Position numbers and translations under genes: made by a program. The notes under the pieces are model-generated. The model was not told the origin of the DNA and ran no database searches. It saw only the letters and a program-made list of their open reading frames with translations. From contig OY811977.1 of assembly GCA_963681505.1 (NCBI GenBank), positions 3,634,352 through 3,698,351 of the forward strand: DNA of 64,000 nt, in the 5' to 3' direction. The stretch is from Eunapius fragilis (lineage: Eukaryota > Porifera > Demospongiae > Spongillida > Spongillidae). Position 1 is the first letter of the stretch. The number at the start of each line of letters is the position of its first letter. Below, piece after piece: positions 37,981 to 48,815 of the stretch.

Positions 37981-38273
37981 ACAAGTAAATAAAAAATATT
38001 CTCTATGAGAAAGTTGGTGGCATATAGGATTTGAAGGCAATGGTGGTGTAAAAAGGAAGGAAACAAGGGTCTAATAATAAGGGAAAATGGAATAGTCCTA
38101 TATTTAGCACACGAACAACATACTATATCCTACATATAGAAATGTGCTAAATATAGGACTATTCCATTTTCCCTTATTATTAGACCCTTGTTTCCTTCCT
38201 TTTTACACCACCATTGCCTTCAAATCCTATATGCCACCAACTTTCTCATAGAGAATATTTTTTATTTACTTGT
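37981..38273. mobile_element. Foldback MITE, family F1, copy 4 (best preserved)
   Basis: A 293-bp element that is almost a perfect hairpin: arms of about 130 nt each with only a few mispairs and a loop of about 30 nt around 38115-38145. Ends ACAAGTAAATAAAAAATATT and AATATTTTTTATTTACTTGT. The near-identity of the arms suggests a recent insertion. Confidence 0.92.
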
Positions 38274-38369
38274 TTCATTGATTTTTATTCATACCCGATT
38301 ATGAGCCGTATAGCATGTTAAGTAATCCATCTTGATATGAGAGGGAGGTTGTAAAGGTACGACATACCT

Positions 38370-38765
38370 TTGAGTGACCTTAACTCTTTCGCCGAGCGAG
38401 ATGCACGTTCAGGACTATGGCAATATCGCTGTCTTTTTTCAGGATCTGCTCGATACCTTGCACGTCGAGAGGTCCGTTCCTTTTCAGGATCTGAGGGGGC
38501 TTTAAGGGGCGGCCGAAATAGAAGAGAGGTTATTAATTGTCGCCCCAGCGCGATCGAACCCACGAACGCATTTTGTATCGGGCCAGACTGAAGCAGACAG
38601 CACCCCCCCCCCCCCCCCCTTCCTACAGTCTACTAATCGCATCTCGATACCTTGCGCGTCGAGAGGTCCGTTTCTTTTCAGGCTCTGCTCGATATTTTTC
38701 ACGTTGAGAGGCCCGCTTCTTTTCAGGATCTGCTTTGTAGTTCCGCTCGGGCTGAACCTAATACG
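38370..38765 (-). pseudogene. Relic of a 15-residue peptide-repeat gene (YRA-x-PEK)
   Basis: Read on the minus strand from about 38765: NYKADPEKKRASQRE, KYRAEPEKKRTSRRA, RYRDA; after a poly-C interruption (about 38606-38620) the motif recurs as RTSRRARYRADPEKRQRY. This is a 45-bp DNA repeat coding a basic, charged 15-residue unit. The interruption and flanking stops mark it as broken. I recall similar arrays in predicted sponge proteins, a memory and not a search. Confidence 0.55.
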
Positions 38766-39144
38766 TCGACTCTAGTTTTGAGGTACTATGCTCGTCGTCT
38801 TTTCCTGACGTGAAGGCATTTTGAAAAAAAAAAAAAAACAACTTCACTAAGTTACAAAGAGCGTCAAACTTACAACGATCGAATAACAAGAACGATTATA
38901 GTACGCACGTGCACGTTGTTAAAAATACATAATCGCCACAGTTAATTACCACTACGTGTAGTGCCCAGACTGTACACATTTGATTACATGATGTATACTG
39001 CTAGTACTTCGTATAAAGAGCGAAGTAGGACCTATCCGAGTAGTGTCAGTGCAGTAAGCTTAACTATACGTGATTTGCTAACACAACCACCGATATATGT
39101 CATGTAGCCTCGAGACGTTTTGACCACAGAAGCGAGAATGCCAA

Positions 39145-39486
39145 CGAATTCTGAAGCCATTGGTGTGATTTTCATTTCTTAAAAGTGTTCCTATCCCGAG
39201 TTATGCGTGGTCAAGAACAAGAACAAGAAGAAGAAGAAGAAGAAGAACGAGAAATACATGGGACTGGGTACGAGTTTCGAAAATTGTTTTGTTCTCTACA
39301 ACCACGCGGTTCTGTGACATCAAACAAACACGAAACTACTTGTTGTTACCTTCTTGTACGACGACGATAACAAGGTAAGCCATCCGCTCGTCGGGAGTCT
39401 TGTTAGAAGCGGGTCGCGTTTTTTTAATGACATTCATAATCGGGGTCAAATCCTATATGAGAGTTACTAACGTAACTCTCGATACC
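39145..39486 (+). mobile_element. F3 element, copy 3 (reference copy)
   Basis: CTGAAGCCATTGGTG, AAAGTGTTCCTATCCCGAG, a GAA tract, GACTGGGTACGAGTTTCG, a T-run, CGGGGTCAAATCCTATATG, then the hairpin 39459-39480 (GAGAGTTAC, loop TAAC, GTAACTCTC) and GATACC. A 60-codon ORF inside has no family match. Confidence 0.72.
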
Positions 39487-40235
39487 GATTTCTAAGTCTT
39501 ATTTTTTTCGGCCCATTTGAAATCCTACAACGTGCCGTATCGTGAAATAAAAATCAGTAGGTCACATAATAGTCCGAAACGGCAAGAACTTTTTTGCTGT
39601 ACACTCGCTGGATGGATGTACAATTGAGACAATATATACAAGAATACATGAACAGATCATTAAGTTTTAAAACCTGCTCCAATTTACCACCCCAAGACAC
39701 ATGCACTGTCTTCGCTTGTCCTTTAAAAGTTATAAAGCATATCCGCACAGTCTATGGGCGATTAATATTGATTTTATGGATCAAATTCATACAAGCGGAT
39801 CTGTTCAATTTGTGGTTGTAAGTGCGTAAACGTACGCGTCTTTGTACGTCGACCGTACTCTTAATGGATCGACTTGTACATGCCTACGCATATATGTACC
39901 TGCATGCACTTAAATGATTTAATTTGTCTACAACGTGAATAAACTACCCAATGCGTGCGATGGAATATATAAACCGTGCAACGTGCAGACATAATCATGC
40001 ATTTGATTTAACCCAGAAGTATATATAGTATCTCTGATAATCTCTCCCATGCATTTGTAAGAAACGGGAGATTGATGACGATAAATGCCGTGCAACGAAT
40101 GGGGTAAGGATAACCTATGTGGGGGGGGGGGGGGGGGGGGGGTTACAAAGTACCTACGCGGAAATATTCAATTGAAGTAATCCCTATAAGTATGGGTCAA
40201 CCCTCCCTCACAGACGACATACAATATATTGTGCA

Positions 40236-40243
40236 TGACGTCA
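40236..40243. promoter_or_regulatory. CRE-like palindrome TGACGTCA upstream of copy A
   Basis: A perfect cAMP-response-element core 163 bp before the copy A start codon. It is repeated at the equivalent place before copy D (53492-53499), while the B remnant has TGACGACA. It lies in a conserved upstream block that also contains CAATATATTG. Confidence 0.5.
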
Positions 40244-40340
40244 TTTAATGAAGAACCCTGCGCGTGAACTTATTTCAGTAAAGCTGTTTTCCCACCATGC
40301 AGACAGAATACTCCCACTCAGTCCCAATACCAAGCAGTTT

Positions 40341-40350
40341 AGGAATAAAA
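40341..40350 (+). promoter_or_regulatory. TATA-like element of copy A
   Basis: AGGAATAAAA about 60 bp before the ATG. It is conserved before copy D and sits where TATAAAAG is found in copies C and E. Confidence 0.4.
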
Positions 40351-40405
40351 GAACGCTGCTATCGCATTAGAATCAGTCAACTTACACTATAGTGCGCTAG
40401 AACTG

Positions 40406-42063
40406 ATGGAGGACACGAGGCATGCGTGTGCTATTGCTGTGCTGGTCATTGCCCTATCTCACAACGGTTGGAGCTTCAAAGCGAGCTGTTTGAATGGTTG
40501 GTATATATATATAGCATAAATGTATGTGTCCATGCGTTTTACAGCGTAACCTTGTATGCATTTCATTTCATTGGTCTGTCGCATGCAGCTGGGTCATCAC
40601 CCAACGACAACCTAACGATCATCCAATGCTCGGAAGACGAAGTGGCCATTCAATGGAACATACATAGCGACCTGCAGTTCGTAGCATTTGAATACAGCTG
40701 CATCCATCCGACCAACAGCACTGTGGTGTGTTCAATTCCCCGTTTATATATTACGTGTGATAAATCCCGCGAAAAATAATGCAAGCGTATGTATCGATTA
40801 ATATGAGAACGCGCAAAGCACGTATATTAATGCCTCTGTATACACTTATGGGTACATATGCGTGCACATACATATATTTATTGATGTAAACTCGGATTTC
40901 ATGTAGGATGTTCGCAACAAATCTCTTCCGTTCTGGAATGACGGCCAAACTGGAGTTACAATGGTGTCACTGCCAGGAGGAGCATTGTGTTTATTCTCGG
41001 CCTGTTACCTTGACAACGATAATACTCGGCACTTTATTGCACCAACAAGTTGTTCTGCAACCCCATCACCCACTTCAGCAGCAGATGGTAAATAACTTGA
41101 ATAAATGCAAGCATGCCGCGGCCGACCGCTTGCATGCATGTATATGTATGGATAGTTTAAACTAATCCGTTAAATGTATAATCACATGTATACGTAAATG
41201 TAAACTCATGTAGTTGTAGTGATATAGTGCGATGCAGGTAAGGAGGATTATTAAATGAATTGGAGTTAGTTTGTGTAAATAATACATACCGGTATTAATA
41301 ATGCATATGTATGTATTTACATGCATGTATAGACTCATCAGGACTGGAGAAAATCATCGTTCAACAAACAAAAACTTCGGACATCGAGGTTATCCTACTT
41401 CTGTCTATAACTCCCGAGTCATCCTCATCAAGAGTAAAAAGGATAAGTCCTTCCCTACCTCAAGGTGAGTTTTTAATTACGTATACATATACATATATGG
41501 AACAGTGCCCAGCAAATTAAAATCACGCTTATGGTACTTTATCAGAACAAGCAAAAGAAAAATAACGCTCGCCATGAAATGTATGGCTAATTATAAATTC
41601 AGTGCCTAATAACTAAATTTATGATGGATAGTCCAATTTTAGGATGTGTAAGGACCATTTGATGAAGCTCTTTTGAGTTCACGGAAAATGAAAAAATTTT
41701 AAAACTTGAAAAACTATCCAGAACGGTGATTTTGCTGGACACTGTCCCATATATGTATAAATTGAATGTTGGGATAAGTACTATTTTATATTCGATGCAG
41801 CGTCCATAGTTTGGGCTTCAGTTGGAGTGGTACTGCTGATATTCATGGTAGCAGTAACGTCAGTTTTTACCGTGATATGTCTCGTAGTTATTAAAAGAAA
41901 CAGTCATCGGAGTCGCTGGTAAGATTAACATGACAGCATTTCCGCTATCACAATCTTTAAAACTGAGTTTATCAATGTTTATAGGAACAAGGAAGTGCAA
42001 TCATCAAGCTCATGTTTATTAGAAGAAGTGCCAATTTTAAGACTGAAGCATGCAGGTGTTTAA
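40406..42063 (+). CDS. Six-cysteine type I membrane protein, array copy A (intact)
   Basis: Family not recognised. Exons: 40406-40496, 40589-40725, 40907-41087, 41333-41464, 41801-41918, 41985-42063; phases agree, 245 aa. Residues 1-23 are a signal peptide (AIAVLVIAL). The mature ectodomain has six cysteines (28, 44, 68, 104, 109, 125), three N-glycosylation sequons (38, 73, 80) and the motifs LTIIQCSEDEVAIQWNI and LPFWNDGQTGVTMVSL. Then follow a Ser/Thr-rich stalk with SSSSRVKR (170-173 = RVKR, a furin-type consensus), a membrane helix (about 183-210) and a 33-residue tail starting KRN. It looks like a cell-surface receptor or adhesion protein whose ectodomain may be cleaved; the function is unknown. 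AATAAA at 42152 fits the 3' end. Intron 1 has a weak donor (GTTGGT). Intron 4 holds an F2 MITE. Confidence 0.8.
41499..41748. mobile_element. MITE family F2, copy 3
   Basis: Inside intron 4 of copy A. Ends GGAACAGTGCCCAGCAAATT and TTTTGCTGGACACTGTCCC, flanked on both sides by ATATAT. The interior matches copy 1 in the same orientation. Confidence 0.87.
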
Positions 42064-42151
42064 TTTAATACGACGCTGCTTTGTTGTTCCTCCGTCCAGA
42101 TAGCCACTTCGAAGGACTGCACATACTCACCTTTGTCAGCTGGTCCTGTTG

Positions 42152-42157
42152 AATAAA
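42152..42157 (+). terminator. Polyadenylation signal of copy A
   Basis: AATAAA 89 bp after the stop codon, within a segment conserved downstream of copy D (about 58418). No other candidate lies nearby. Confidence 0.55.
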
Positions 42158-43092
42158 ATTCCTATAAGTGACTTGCTGATGAAGGACGAACTATGTGTGT
42201 ATCTTCTATACATTGCCTCTCTATTGTGTTTATGAAAAGGCAAATTTATGCATATATTGTGTGAACACCTGCTATGACGCTATGCACATGAGTTAATGCT
42301 CACTATACATCAACCTGTATTATTAAATCAATGGTGATGAACTGTGTAAGGCACATCATCCTTCTGCATGTACAGGAACTACTTAAATTGTTTACAGGAA
42401 GCTTAAAGGGGACAGAAGTAGCAACTAACTACAGAAGTACACTATTGATGGCAATGATGCACGGGATGAACAACAAGACTCGCCTTTTGTCATCAAACCT
42501 TCACCTGTTATTGTTGTATTGATATAGGATATCCATGGCAATTCATGCCTTGCAAGCACTTCAGTTGTAGGCTGTCATCGTGCCAACCGTTCTGCAATGG
42601 TATCACATGAGTTTGGTGGGCGTTTCCACATCTGGTGAGCTGTTTGAAGAACTTTTTGCATAACATTATAGCGTTGTATTGAAACAGCCACTTTTCAGAA
42701 AGGGAAAGCTCGGATTTCAATCCAGAATACTACGATTAACCCGATAACTCTGCTTGTTTGCATTGATTTGTGTAAACCAGCCAAAAATATAGCCGCCAGA
42801 GTTTATTTCAAGCATACTAGTAATCTATGCAAGGGAACCAGTGTATTGGTGCTTGAACAGCTAAAGCATATGGTAGTATCTTAGGACTAAACTCTCTCAT
42901 ATGTATCAGTGTGTCAACAGTATTCATTACAGTGACACTGCGTGTGAAGTGGATTGTATTACACGAGGGCAAGCAGATGTATATACGATTGTTCAGATAT
43001 TTTTAATTGGAGATCAACAAAACAAAATAAAATCATGCATACCTGAACGTGTGGTTTGCAATTTATTTGAAACAAACCACTCATCTGATAAG
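42158..43092. other. Intergenic within the array
   Basis: Up to about 42440 it is homologous to the DNA downstream of copy D (58440-58715). Beyond that nothing is recognised. Confidence 0.6.
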
Positions 43093-43350
43093 GCCACACC
43101 CCTGAGGGTCACATGATCCTTCACAAGGACCATCAATATAGATCCCCAGACCATTGTGAAGCATATCCGACAAGCCATGTGTCACATGCCCCCTATAAAG
43201 TACACATACCGTTAAGTGTGAGCTACACTCACATGATAAGGTGCATGACACCCCTCGGGATCACATGATCTTTCAAGGACCATTAGGGTAGAGCCCCAGA
43301 CCATTGCAAAGCATTTCTGACAAGCCATGTGTCACATGCACCCTATAAAG
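43093..43350. repeat. Direct duplication of about 105 bp
   Basis: The block with CCCCTGAGGGTCACATGATC, AGACCATTGTGAAGCAT and ACAAGCCATGTGTCACATGC is repeated at about 43248-43350 with substitutions. It contains no gene. Confidence 0.8.
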
Positions 43351-43948
43351 GGGGGTATTATAATAAAACATATAGGAGTTAGCTATTTCTAACATGCGCT
43401 CCAGATTATCTTTACAGGAGTTATCAGAAGCGTTAGATGAAGTGTCACTACTAAGAAATGGATCTGCATGTACAAATTCCAAAACAACGATCTGTATGTC
43501 AATAAACACATCACTTATGAATTTTAAAAGAGTTAAATTTCATTTAAAAATTAGGATTTTGGTCAGAATGCTTGGGGAAGCGGCACGATTGCCCCCGCCA
43601 AAGAGACACGCAAGAGAGCGCTAACTATGAAACCATACGTCATGTCCCTCTTTACTACTCGTGCTAGCTATATCTCGAAGGCTACGTATATTGCCATAAA
43701 AAATCGGTGGATGCGTTTGGTAATGCATACCTTCCATGCACAAAAAGCTGCTGTTTAGCTGGAAGAAAGCTATATCAGCTTTGGATGACGATTGTACTAA
43801 AATGAGGAGTTCAAAACATGTAGATGTACAAACGTATTTCTAGCAGTGGTGACAACAGTAACGTCGCTTGCCGCTCAATTTTTGAATTGTGAACGGAGTG
43901 ACTTACACATCCAATGGATATCAAATTTGATCAAACAATGTGCCATAA

Positions 43949-44377
43949 ATGTTAATATACGTACTCATATTTGGCACAAAAAATATAAGTAGCCGATATG
44001 AATCAAATATGGAGTTTCATTCAATGGACGAATTATGTATCGTGTTCGCGCCAAACATGTGGCGCTCAGTCCACACCTCGCATGTGTACCAGGTATGCAT
44101 CAAGTATGAACCCAGCCCCCATGCGTATAGTTATATACTACTAGCATTTCTTTTATCAAAAAAGCATACAACTGTTCAAATACATAGACTGCACGTAGTT
44201 CCATTCAATGCATCATCCATAGCAAATGGAGAAGCGGTTGAAGATAGCATGAGCAAGGTTCCGATTAAATCTACAGTACAAACAATGAATCAAGATATAG
44301 AACAGTGGCAAGAGGCACAGATTCCATTACGAGAGACAAAAGGCACACATGGTAACGTAATGTGTGGCGGCTGTTAA
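43949..44377 (+). CDS. Unrecognised ORF, possible exons of another membrane protein
   Basis: A 142-codon open frame, part of which looks coding (MEFHSMDELCIVFAPNMW; EDSMSKVPIKSTVQTMNQDI). GT-rich junctions inside it suggest that several exons may be read together. At 44793-44879 a separate short frame encodes a hydrophobic helix (MALVISITLLAVAVV) and a basic tail ending in a stop. The two would suit a single-pass membrane protein, but the splice phases I tried do not join, so the link is unproven. Confidence 0.25.
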   Translation: MLIYVLIFGTKNISSRYESNMEFHSMDELCIVFAPNMWRSVHTSHVYQVCIKYEPSPHAYSYILLAFLLSKKHTTVQIHRLHVVPFNASSIANGEAVEDSMSKVPIKSTVQTMNQDIEQWQEAQIPLRETKGTHGNVMCGGC

Positions 44378-44439
44378 TTGTATCCGTGCATAAGCTTCCC
44401 TGTCAAGACATATATACATGTTTAAAACCTTTCAGAGAT

Positions 44440-44790
44440 GGAATGTTATAAATCCTATAGTGTCTATTGCTGTGTGAAACTGGAATCTTATAAGAATTGG
44501 CACTGTACGATTCTTGTAAGAGTCTTGTATTACTAAGAACAAAACAGGAATCTTACAAGAATTGACACTAGGATTCTTATAAGGGTGTTGCAAGATTTCT
44601 AGTAAGAACAAAACTGGGAATAGGCACTGTAGGATTCTAGGATGTTTTCTCATAAGAACAACTTACAAGAATCCTATACAGTTGTCTATTCTTATAAGAT
44701 TTACAAGAATCCTACAGTTTTTATTCTTATAAGATTCCTGTTTGAAACTGGAATCTACACTGCAGGATTATAGACACTGTAGGATTCTTG
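44440..44790. repeat. AGGATTCTTATAAG-rich repeat block
   Basis: The words GGATTCTTATAAG, GAATCTTACAAG and their complements recur about ten times in direct and inverted orientation, with CACTGTAGGATTC between them. Similar words reappear at about 45680-45890. It looks like a scrambled tandem repeat or subterminal repeats of an unknown element. No gene. Confidence 0.65.
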
Positions 44791-44879
44791 TCATGTGGAG
44801 CATGGCACTGGTGATTAGTATCACTCTACTAGCTGTAGCTGTGGTCTGTCACTGTCGGTGGTACTTTAGAAAAATGTAG

Positions 44880-45889
44880 CTTGTGAATGCCCAGCTGCTT
44901 GTTCACTGAAGATAAGTTCAATGTAATGCACCACTTGTTCTTTATAGCTCTTTTATGCAAAATCAAGAATTATAACTTGGCTGAGAACACCCCATTGCTC
45001 GTTCATTGAAGATAAGTGCTATTCTTATTTAACATAGTTTTTATTATTGCAGAAGCAAGATTTATTGACTTGATCGAGCATTTCAATCCATGTGTGAAAA
45101 TAAATATTGATGTCATTGTAAATATTGGTATTGATGATATAAGTGGGTGGTTTAGTTGCGGTTTTTCACTTGTTAGATAGTGTTCTTGTTGCTGTGTGAT
45201 TGTGGTTGGGGATAGATTTATCTGTTCCATTAAAAATGGCACATGAATATTCTTTCACCACAGTCTATGACTCTAGCATGATATGTTTTCCCCTTCAGCC
45301 ATCTCCTTTGTAACAGTTTCTCCAAATTCATCCAATTTTTATGTCGGGAAAGGATGAGGGCAGTAAGGAAATGAATAAGGATGTGGGAAAGAGAATGAGG
45401 AGGGAAGGAAAAGGTTGAAAGGACTAGAGAGGGGGAGGGAAGGGAAAGGAATAGATAAATAAATAGGCTAATTGAACATGATATCAATTTGTACAACACC
45501 TGTTTAAGCAGTGTAATGTTATCATATCTATAGTGTTTAAAACATGGATTGAATTGCTGCAAAAGGAAATGAAATAAAGCGCATGTTGCAGCCAAGAATG
45601 GTTGGACGCTAGAAATGAAAGTAATGACATACATTATTTTCTATTTTTTAATTTGTGATATTTCTGCATGATAACTTGAAGAATTATATAAGATCCTGCA
45701 GAATTCCTAATAAGATCTTGGTCTGATTCTACAATGAACTTATAAAAATTTGCTTGTAAGAACCCATCAATCCTTCAGGATTCCTATTAAGATCTTGGTC
45801 CCAATTTCTTGCATATTATTAGGATTCCTACCGTAAACACATAGGAATTTGTTGTAGAAACTTGTAAGAATCCATCAATCCTTCATGAA
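44880..45889. other. Intergenic, repeat-like, no gene recognised
   Basis: AT-rich, with a purine tract at about 45380-45460. The minus-strand ORF across it is Ser/Leu-rich and has no family match. Confidence 0.5.
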
Positions 45890-46560
45890 GTAATCCCTAT
45901 AAGTGTGGGTCGGATGCCTCTCCACAATATATTGTGCATGACGACATTTAATGAAGACCCTGCGCTTGACAGGAGTTACAATGGTGTCACTGCCAGGAGG
46001 AGCATTGTGTTTATTCTCGGCCTGTTACCTTGACAACCTTAACACTCGGCACTTTATTGCACCAAAAAGTTGTTCTGCGACCCCACCACCCACTGCAGCA
46101 GTAGATCATAGTAAGCAATTGAATAAACGCAAGCATGCCGCGGCCGGCGCGGCCGCCTGCCATACATGTATGCATGTAATGTTTAAATAAATCCGTACAT
46201 TGTTAAATGTGCAATTACATGTATACGTAAATGTAACCTCATGTGGCAGTTGCAGTAGTTTAGTGCGTCGCAGGTGAGGATGATTATTAAATGAATTTGG
46301 AGAGTGTTCGTGCATGTGAATAATGCATACCGGTATAATGCATATATGTGTGTATTCAAGCACGCGTAGACTCATCAGGACTGGAGAACATAATCGTTCA
46401 ACAAACAAAAATGTCGGACATCGACGTTGTCCTATACTTCCATCAATAATTCCCGAGTCATCCTCAGTATGAGTGAAAAGATATGTCATTCCCTATATCT
46501 CAAGGTGATTATTATATTATGCGTGCATAATTATGGGATTTTGGGATAAGTACTACATTT
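45890..46560 (+). pseudogene. Array copy B, truncated pseudogene
   Basis: The upstream block (GAAGTAATCCCTATAAGTGT to GAAGACCCTGCGC) is fused directly to the middle of exon 3 (GGAGTTACAATGGTGTCACT, from about 45970), so exons 1 and 2 are deleted. The exon 3 donor is changed. Exon 4 (from 46370) still reads SSGLENIIVQQTKMSDID but then hits stops before the furin-like site. Exons 5 and 6 are missing. Intron 3 has the GC palindrome CGCGGCCGGCGCGGCCGCC, as in copy D. Confidence 0.75.
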
Positions 46561-47232
46561 TTTCGACGTAGCAATTCGAGCAACAGCGGTGAAAATGATG
46601 TTATTTTTCAACGTTTGCAGCTAGATTCTTTAACCGTTTGGCTTTACGAAACGATGCTCCTAAATCTTTGGACCGCTTTGATGAAATTTGTATGAGGGAC
46701 AATCGATAAAGACTAAGACTTTTCGTTTAGTTATAGTTATGATAGGTATACCGGGCAGGTTTTGCTGGCCTGCTCTAATTCATAACGCTAATTAAATAAA
46801 AACGCTAGTTTACGCGCAAGCGCTATCGCGATACGGTGTAAACTAATTATGGAATGGTTTAAGCCGTCATAATCAGCGCGGCCTTATAAGACGAACGCAC
46901 GCGATTCTCATTTGTACATGTGTGCGTGTGTGTGTGGGGGGGGGGTGGAGGGCGGCGGCAATTTCTTGATAGGGGAGGCATTACTATGGATGGGGGGGGG
47001 GGGCCTTCTCAAGGCTATGGTTGATCCGCCACTGGAGGCCATCGAAACAGTAATACCGATAAAGAGTCATTCAAAGGTATGTAAATGTAGCTACTTACTC
47101 TTACTAAGCTTGGTTTACAATATGACATTGGTGGCTGAACATTACGGATCAATTACGAATCAATTACGATTAATTACGCGTCATTAATTACGCACCGGAA
47201 TAATGTGCACGAAAAAAGAAAAAATGAATGAA

Positions 47233-47490
47233 ACAAGTAAAAAAAAGCCTTCTCTATGAGAAAATTGGTGGGATAGGATTTAAAGGCAATGGTGGTGTAA
47301 AAAGCAAGGAAACAAGGTTCTGTAATAGTATGGGAAAATTTCAGTCCTATTATTTAGCACACGAACACAATATAAGACTATAACATTTTCCCTTACTAAA
47401 GACCCTTGTTTCCTTGCTTTTTACACCACCACTGCCTTCAAATCCTATATCCCGCCAATTTTCTCACTAGAGAAGACTTTTTTATTTACT
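47233..47490. mobile_element. Foldback MITE, family F1, copy 5
   Basis: In tandem unit 1. Arms begin ACAAGTAAAAAAAAGCC; the loop side is shortened compared with copy 4. Confidence 0.82.
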
Positions 47491-48089
47491 TTTTATATTT
47501 GCGAGAATATATAGAATCGAATTCATATAACTGAAGGTGCATACATGGGGGAACGAGGATGGAACAATAATACATGCATGATGTTGCATAGGTTATAGCA
47601 ATTGACCTCGTGGTGACTATTTTTGAGGGAGGATCGAGCGGGGGGGGGGGGGAGGGGGGGGGGGGTGACTCCTACGGCTCATGCAATGCATCATTAAAAC
47701 CGCCCCAAAATGGAGCTTCTATTTGTTCAAAGCAGGATCAAAATACCGATGCAATTCTCGTTTGTACATGTGTGCGTGTGTGTGTGTGGGGGGGGGGGGG
47801 GGGGGTGGAGGGCGGCGGCAATTTCATAATAGAGGAGGCATTAGGATGGGGGGGAGGGGAGGGGGTGGGGGCCTTCTCAAGGCTATTGTAGATCCGCCAC
47901 AGGAGGCCATCGAAACAGTATACCGATAAAGTTATTCAAAGGTATGTAAATGTAGCTACCTACTCTTACTAAGCTTGGTTTACAATATGACATTGGTGGC
48001 TGAACATTACGGATCAATTACAGATCAATTACGATTAATTACGCGTCCGCACCGGAATAATGTGCACGAACAAAGAAAAAATGAATGAA

Positions 48090-48369
48090 ACAAGTAAAAA
48101 AAAGCCTTCTCTATGAGAAAGTTGGTGGGATAGGATTTAAAGGCAATGGTGGTGTAAAAAGCAAGGAAACAAGGTTCTGTAATAGAATGGGAAAATTTCA
48201 TAGTCCTATTATTTAGCACACGAACATTATAGTATATGTTAAATATAAGACTGTGACATTTTCCCTTACTACTAAAGACCCTTGTTTCCTTGCTTTTTAC
48301 ACCACCATTGCCTTCAAATCCTATATCCCGCCAGTTTTCTCACTAGAGAAGACTTTTTTATTTACTTGT
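48090..48369. mobile_element. Foldback MITE, family F1, copy 6
   Basis: In tandem unit 2, at the equivalent position to copy 5. The two were therefore multiplied by the segmental duplication rather than by two insertions. Confidence 0.84.
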
Positions 48370-48749
48370 TATATTTGCGAGAATATTTAGAATCGAATTC
48401 ATATAACTGAAGGTGCATACATGGGGGAACGAGGATGGAACAATAATACATGCATGATGTTGCATAGGTTATAGCAATTGACCCCGTGGTTACAATTTAT
48501 GAGAGAGGGTCGGGGGGAAGGGGGGGGGGGGGGGGGGGGGGACTCCTATGGCCCATGCAATGCATCATAAAAACCGCCCTAAAATGGAGTTTCTATTTGT
48601 TCAAAGCAGGATCAAAATACCGATGCAATATAATATAGCATTATATGAACCAGTGAAATGGCGTGAATTAATGTTCAACGCATATTGATACACCAGTGTT
48701 TGCACACAATAATTCACTCCCATCGCTACGTCCACTGCTTTAGCAAACA

Positions 48750-48757
48750 TATAAAAG
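48750..48757 (+). promoter_or_regulatory. TATA box of copy C
   Basis: TATAAAAG 59 bp before the start codon, in the block AAACATATAAAAGAGCACCA that is conserved before copy E (59814-59821). Confidence 0.6.
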
Positions 48758-48815
48758 AGCACCACTTGCTGTCTAACATCATCTTACATGCACAACCGCG
48801 CGCTGCATGCACATA

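Larger units (their letters stand above)
46908..48629. repeat. Tandem duplication of about 0.85 kb, each with an F1 MITE
   Basis: Unit 1 (about 46908-47755) and unit 2 (about 47756-48629) run in parallel. Both start ATTCTC-TTTGTACATGTG, then a GT/G run, GGAGGGCGGCGGCAATTTC, GGCCTTCTCAAGGCTAT, an F1 element, GAAGGTGCATACATGGGGGA and end near AAAATACCGATGCA. Unit 2's last part continues into the copy C promoter. No gene; the Gly-rich ORFs are artefacts of G-runs. Confidence 0.85.

Noticed and set aside
45230-45634. 134-codon minus-strand ORF rich in Ser, Leu and Phe
   Set aside because: Composition follows a purine/pyrimidine tract; no start context, motif or splice partner.
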